From JAFDWI01 sp040255345 (GTDB lineage: Bacteria; Actinomycetota; Acidimicrobiia; Acidimicrobiales; Iamiaceae), in NCBI GenBank assembly GCA_040255345.1, contig JBDZUV010000067.1, positions 1 to 16,566 of the forward strand: 16,566 bases of DNA. The letters run 5' to 3'. Positions 12,273-16,566 of this stretch are shown piece after piece (the first letter of the stretch is position 1; each line of letters opens with the position of its first letter). The notes beneath the pieces were generated by a model. It was not told the DNA's origin. It did no database searches and saw only the letters and a list, made by a program, of their open reading frames with translations. The position numbers and the translations under genes are program-made.

Positions 12273-13724
12273 TCAGCCCCGGACCGAGTGCAGTTCGTGG
12301 AGCGCTTGCGCCCCGGCATCGCCACCGATCGGAGCAGCAAGCAGAGCGGCACGGGACGCCGCGGCCACGTCGGCCACCCGGACGAGTTCGATGCCGAGCC
12401 CACCGGCTGCCGATGGCGTGCCCGCGGGCACGACCGCCCGGGTGAATCCGAGCGCCGCGGCGTCGGCGATGCGTTCGGCGATCGCGGCCACCCGACGGAC
12501 CTCGCCGGTCAACCCGACCTCACCGCACACGACGACACCGGGGGCGACGGGCACCCCGAGGGCCGCCGAGTGCACGGCGACCGCCACGGCGAGATCGGCG
12601 CCGGGCTCGGCGACCCGCAGCCCGCCGGTCACCGAGACGAACGTGTCGCCACCGACTCCGGTGGCGGCCTCGAGGACGGCGAGCACCAGGTCGACCCGCT
12701 TGGCGTCCAGCCCCTGGGCGTGCCGGTCGCCCCGCGAGCCGTCGCGGGGTCGCACCAACGCCTGGATCTCGGCCAGCAGGGTCCGCCGACCGTCGCGCAC
12801 CGGGCACACCACCGACCCCGGCGCGTCGGCACGACGGTCCTCCAGGAACAGCCCGGTGACCTCGTGCATGCCCCGCAGGCCGTCGTGGCCCATCGTGAAC
12901 ACCCCGAGCTCGCCGACCGGTCCGAAACGGTGCTTGATCGCCCGCAGCATGCGCAGGCCTTCGTCGAGATCGGCGTCGAAGGTGATCACGGTGTCGACCA
13001 GGTGTTCCAGGGTCCGCGGCCCGGCGATCGCGCCGTCCTTGGTGACGTGGCCGATCAACACCAGGCTCGACCCGGCCGCACGGGCCGCGTTCGCCAGACG
13101 TTGCGCGCCCCCGCGGACCTGGGTGACGCTGCCCGGCGTCGCACCCAGGTCTTCGTCGACGATCGCCTGCACCGAGTCGACGATCACCGCAGCCGGTTGC
13201 TGCTCGTCGATCACGCCGACGAGGTCGGCGACGGACGGGTCGTCGGTGACCAGCAACGTCGGCGGAACCGCCAGGCCGAGCCGGTCGGCCCGCAACCGGA
13301 TCTGGGCCACGGTCTCCTCCGCGGCCACGTAGACCACCGGGGCGGTTCCCTCGACCGACGCCAGCCCCGATGCGATCTGCAGCGCGAGGGTCGATTTGCC
13401 GACCCCGGGCGGCCCGGACAGCAGCGTGACCGACCCGGGTACCAGCCCACCGGCCAGAACCCGGTCGACCTCGGCGACCCCCACCGACACCGGGTGGGCT
13501 CGAAGGGCACTCAACTCGGCGAGTGGCCCTGGCCCGGTGCCGTGCCCGCGGGCATCACTTCCCGGTGCGTGCCCGCGGGCAGCGCCCAGGGTGTGCCCGC
13601 GGGCACGCACCGGTTCTTCGACCAGGGTGTTCCAGCCGTTGCAGCCGCTGCAGCGGCCGTTCCAGACCGCGGCCGTCTGGCCACAGTCGCCACAACGAAA
13701 TCGGGTACGGGGGCGCGAGGTCAT
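12273..13724 (-). CDS. radA: DNA repair protein RadA (Sms)
   Basis: RecA-like ATPase that helps branch migration and processing of recombination intermediates. The 483-aa protein has an N-terminal C4 zinc finger (Cys11, Cys14, Cys25, Cys28), the Walker A GPPGVGKST (104-112), Walker B-like AAVIVDSVQ (178-186), the RadA motif as KHRFG (264-268; usually KNRFG) and a C-terminal Lon-like domain from about 325. The linker (41-63) repeats the tetrapeptide ARGH three times, from three copies of a 12-bp palindrome. The ATG at 13724 was chosen because MTSRPRTRFRCGDCG matches the usual short lead into the zinc finger; ATG 13736 and GTG 13754 are longer options. It lies 56 nt after the lipoprotein gene and before disA on the same strand. 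Confidence 0.94.
   Translation of the reverse strand: MTSRPRTRFRCGDCGQTAAVWNGRCSGCNGWNTLVEEPVRARGHTLGAARGHAPGSDARGHGTGPGPLAELSALRAHPVSVGVAEVDRVLAGGLVPGSVTLLSGPPGVGKSTLALQIASGLASVEGTAPVVYVAAEETVAQIRLRADRLGLAVPPTLLVTDDPSVADLVGVIDEQQPAAVIVDSVQAIVDEDLGATPGSVTQVRGGAQRLANAARAAGSSLVLIGHVTKDGAIAGPRTLEHLVDTVITFDADLDEGLRMLRAIKHRFGPVGELGVFTMGHDGLRGMHEVTGLFLEDRRADAPGSVVCPVRDGRRTLLAEIQALVRPRDGSRGDRHAQGLDAKRVDLVLAVLEAATGVGGDTFVSVTGGLRVAEPGADLAVAVAVHSAALGVPVAPGVVVCGEVGLTGEVRRVAAIAERIADAAALGFTRAVVPAGTPSAAGGLGIELVRVADVAAASRAALLAAPIGGDAGAQALHELHSVRG
12419..12430. repeat. 12-bp palindrome TGCCCGCGGGCA, isolated copy in radA
   Basis: Perfect 12-bp palindrome identical to the three clustered copies at 13543-13605 but in a different reading frame of radA (encoding Pro-Ala-Gly-Thr). 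This copy may be chance, since common GC-rich codons can spell it; a near match also occurs in purE. Confidence 0.5.
13543..13605. repeat. three copies of the 12-bp palindrome TGCCCGCGGGCA in the radA linker
   Basis: Exact copies at 13543-13554, 13570-13581 and 13594-13605, spaced 27 and 24 bp start to start (multiples of three). On the minus strand each encodes Ala-Arg-Gly-His. They lie between the zinc finger and the ATPase domain of RadA, a region that tolerates insertions. Confidence 0.8.
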
Positions 13725-13780
13725 GGCACCGATCATGCACCGGGGGTGTGACACTCAGAACTGTCGGGCCCACTGCCGGT

Positions 13781-14794
13781 TCATCGGCCTGACGGATCGG
13801 GGCGCGTCGAGCCGTCGTTCGGTGGGTCGCCGGGCTCCCCGCGCCGCGCCGAGACGGGGGGTCGTGCGCGGGAATCGACGGCGGCTCGGGCCGTCGGATC
13901 GACCGGCACGTCCGACGCCACGAACGGGTCGGGCACCTCGATGTCGGGGAGCAGGGCCCGCTCGGCACGGTTGGCGCGCCGCCTGAAGCGCACCCCGACA
14001 CCGAGCAGCCCGATGAGGACCGCACCGACGATCACCGCGGCGGCGACCACCGCGCCCCAGCGAACCTTCGAAGCATGCACGTCCAGTGAGCGCGGAGCGC
14101 CACCCAACTCGGCCGAGGCGGTCACGGTCTGGTTGCCCATCGACTCGTTGCCCATCTCTCCCGACCAGTCCAGGTCGCTCGATGGCACGATCTGCAGACC
14201 GATCTTCAGGTCGTCGCCCGACGGCCTCTCGGTGCCGGATGCGGCCACCGTGTCCGACAGGCTGCCGCCGAGCACTTTGGTCAAATCGACGTCGCCAAAG
14301 GTGTCGAGGCCCTTGCTGAGGTCGACGGTGCCCGTGAAGCGCAGGTCGGTCCTGAACAACGACGCATGCCGCGAAAGGGCCACGTCGGTCAGCGGCCCGT
14401 CCGGCCCGCTCAGGCTCGACAGGATCTGGTTCGCCTCGTCGGCGTTCGCGAACGGGTGTGCGAGGTGGATCTGTACGGTGCCTGCCGGCTGTCCGCTCGG
14501 GCGGGGCCCGGCATCCGGATGCAGGATCCGTTCGACCCTCGCCGGTGAGGCGGGGCCGGTGATCTTCCATCCGGCCTTCTCGAGATCGTCCATCACGAGG
14601 ATCTTCGACAGGTCGCCGACCTGCGCGGCGGCCTCGGCATCGAGGTAGACGTCGACGACAACCGATCCCGATCCGTCCGGGTTCACGGCCACCCGCACCA
14701 TGGCCGTCGTCTGACAGCCTGCGAGCACCAGCGCGCCGACCACGAGCGCGCTGATCAGACCGCCGCGTCGACCCCACCGCGTCCGCCGGATCAC
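13781..14794 (-). CDS. membrane-anchored lipoprotein, LppM/DUF3153-like, function unknown
   Basis: A 337-aa exported lipoprotein. From the GTG at 14794 it opens with a basic n-region (RRTRWGRR), a hydrophobic core and the lipobox LAGC (24-27), so Cys27 is the predicted lipidated residue. The extracellular part (about 28-242) starts with beta-strand-like alternation (VRVAVNPDGSGSVVVDVYL), resembling the LppM/DUF3153 group, though I recognise it only loosely. A second membrane segment at about 246-268 is followed by basic RFRRR and a Pro/Arg/Asp-rich cytoplasmic tail of about 60 residues. The protein is thus tethered at both ends. Frames reaching further upstream enter clpC and lack the signal. 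It lies between clpC and radA on the same strand, 79 nt after clpC, with a large palindrome in the gap. Confidence 0.8.
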   Translation of the reverse strand: MIRRTRWGRRGGLISALVVGALVLAGCQTTAMVRVAVNPDGSGSVVVDVYLDAEAAAQVGDLSKILVMDDLEKAGWKITGPASPARVERILHPDAGPRPSGQPAGTVQIHLAHPFANADEANQILSSLSGPDGPLTDVALSRHASLFRTDLRFTGTVDLSKGLDTFGDVDLTKVLGGSLSDTVAASGTERPSGDDLKIGLQIVPSSDLDWSGEMGNESMGNQTVTASAELGGAPRSLDVHASKVRWGAVVAAAVIVGAVLIGLLGVGVRFRRRANRAERALLPDIEVPDPFVASDVPVDPTARAAVDSRARPPVSARRGEPGDPPNDGSTRPDPSGR

Positions 14795-14818
14795 GCGACC
14801 GAGCCCGCGCCGACGCGG

Positions 14819-14863
14819 ACTTGTCGCAGTTGTGCCCGGAATCCGGGACCAACTGCGACAAGT
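14819..14863. repeat. 45-bp compound palindrome (possible dispersed element or terminator)
   Basis: Perfect 14-bp arms ACTTGTCGCAGTTG (14819-14832) and CAACTGCGACAAGT (14850-14863) enclose two mismatched bases on each side and an inner hairpin CCCGG-AAT-CCGGG (14835-14847). It lies in the 79-nt gap between clpC and the lipoprotein gene. No T-run follows on either strand. It could be a non-U-tract terminator, a protein-binding dyad or a REP-like dispersed unit. Confidence 0.9.
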
Positions 14864-14873
14864 TCCGGTGGGG

Positions 14874-16566
<1,693 letters not shown>

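Noticed and set aside
12137..12403. Extended disA start at 12403
   Set aside because: It would read back through the end of radA in a shadow frame; the DAC domain N-terminus fits the GTG at 12136.

Overview
This GC-rich window reads as chromosomal DNA of an actinomycete-type bacterium. The gene set ClpC, RadA, DisA, IspD, IspF and RlmB occurs together in many Actinobacteria. The Crp regulator resembles the mycobacterial/corynebacterial Crp/GlxR type, and the Fpg/Nei protein resembles the mycobacterial Nei-like group. The weak Shine-Dalgarno sites and apparent leaderless starts fit the same picture. A deep-branching class such as Acidimicrobiia is my guess, not something the sequence proves. 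No rRNA, tRNA, CRISPR array, insertion sequence or phage gene was seen.

Layout. (1) 1-2687: a Nei/MutM-like DNA glycosylase on the minus strand, divergent from a purK-purE pair on the plus strand that overlaps by ATGA (purine synthesis, AIR to CAIR). (2) 2688-3271: a gap with a short degenerate direct repeat and what looks like the C-terminal stub of a lost SGNH/GDSL hydrolase. (3) 3272-5902: a minus-strand copper unit, copZ then copA, joined by a GTGA overlap. A near-perfect CsoR-type operator lies inside its promoter; no csoR gene is visible here. (4) 5897-6572: a gap with several stem-loops and no convincing gene. (5) 6573-about 8066: a secreted serine beta-lactamase-family hydrolase whose 3' end looks frameshifted. 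(6) 8001-10185: a tight minus-strand operon ispD-ispF-rlmB, combining MEP-pathway isoprenoid synthesis with 23S rRNA methylation. (7) 10360-11019: a Crp/Fnr regulator on the plus strand. (8) 11066-16566: a minus-strand series clpC (5' end outside the window), a membrane-anchored lipoprotein, radA and disA.

How the parts fit. Region 8 concerns protein quality control, recombination/repair and c-di-AMP signalling (DisA scans DNA and is often encoded beside RadA). A Crp protein with an intact cyclic-nucleotide pocket converges on disA; in mycobacteria the region between disA/radA and ispD carries carD, which is absent here. Both crp and disA have a TAnnnT -10 element 6-7 nt before the start codon, which predicts leaderless mRNAs.

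The window is mostly ordinary core genome. The most notable unexplained items are a 45-bp compound palindrome between clpC and the lipoprotein gene, the packed GATCG dyads upstream of disA, three copies of a 12-bp perfect palindrome in the RadA linker, the frameshifted Thr/Pro-rich tail of the secreted hydrolase, and the SGNH remnant. I found no convincing undescribed multi-gene system.
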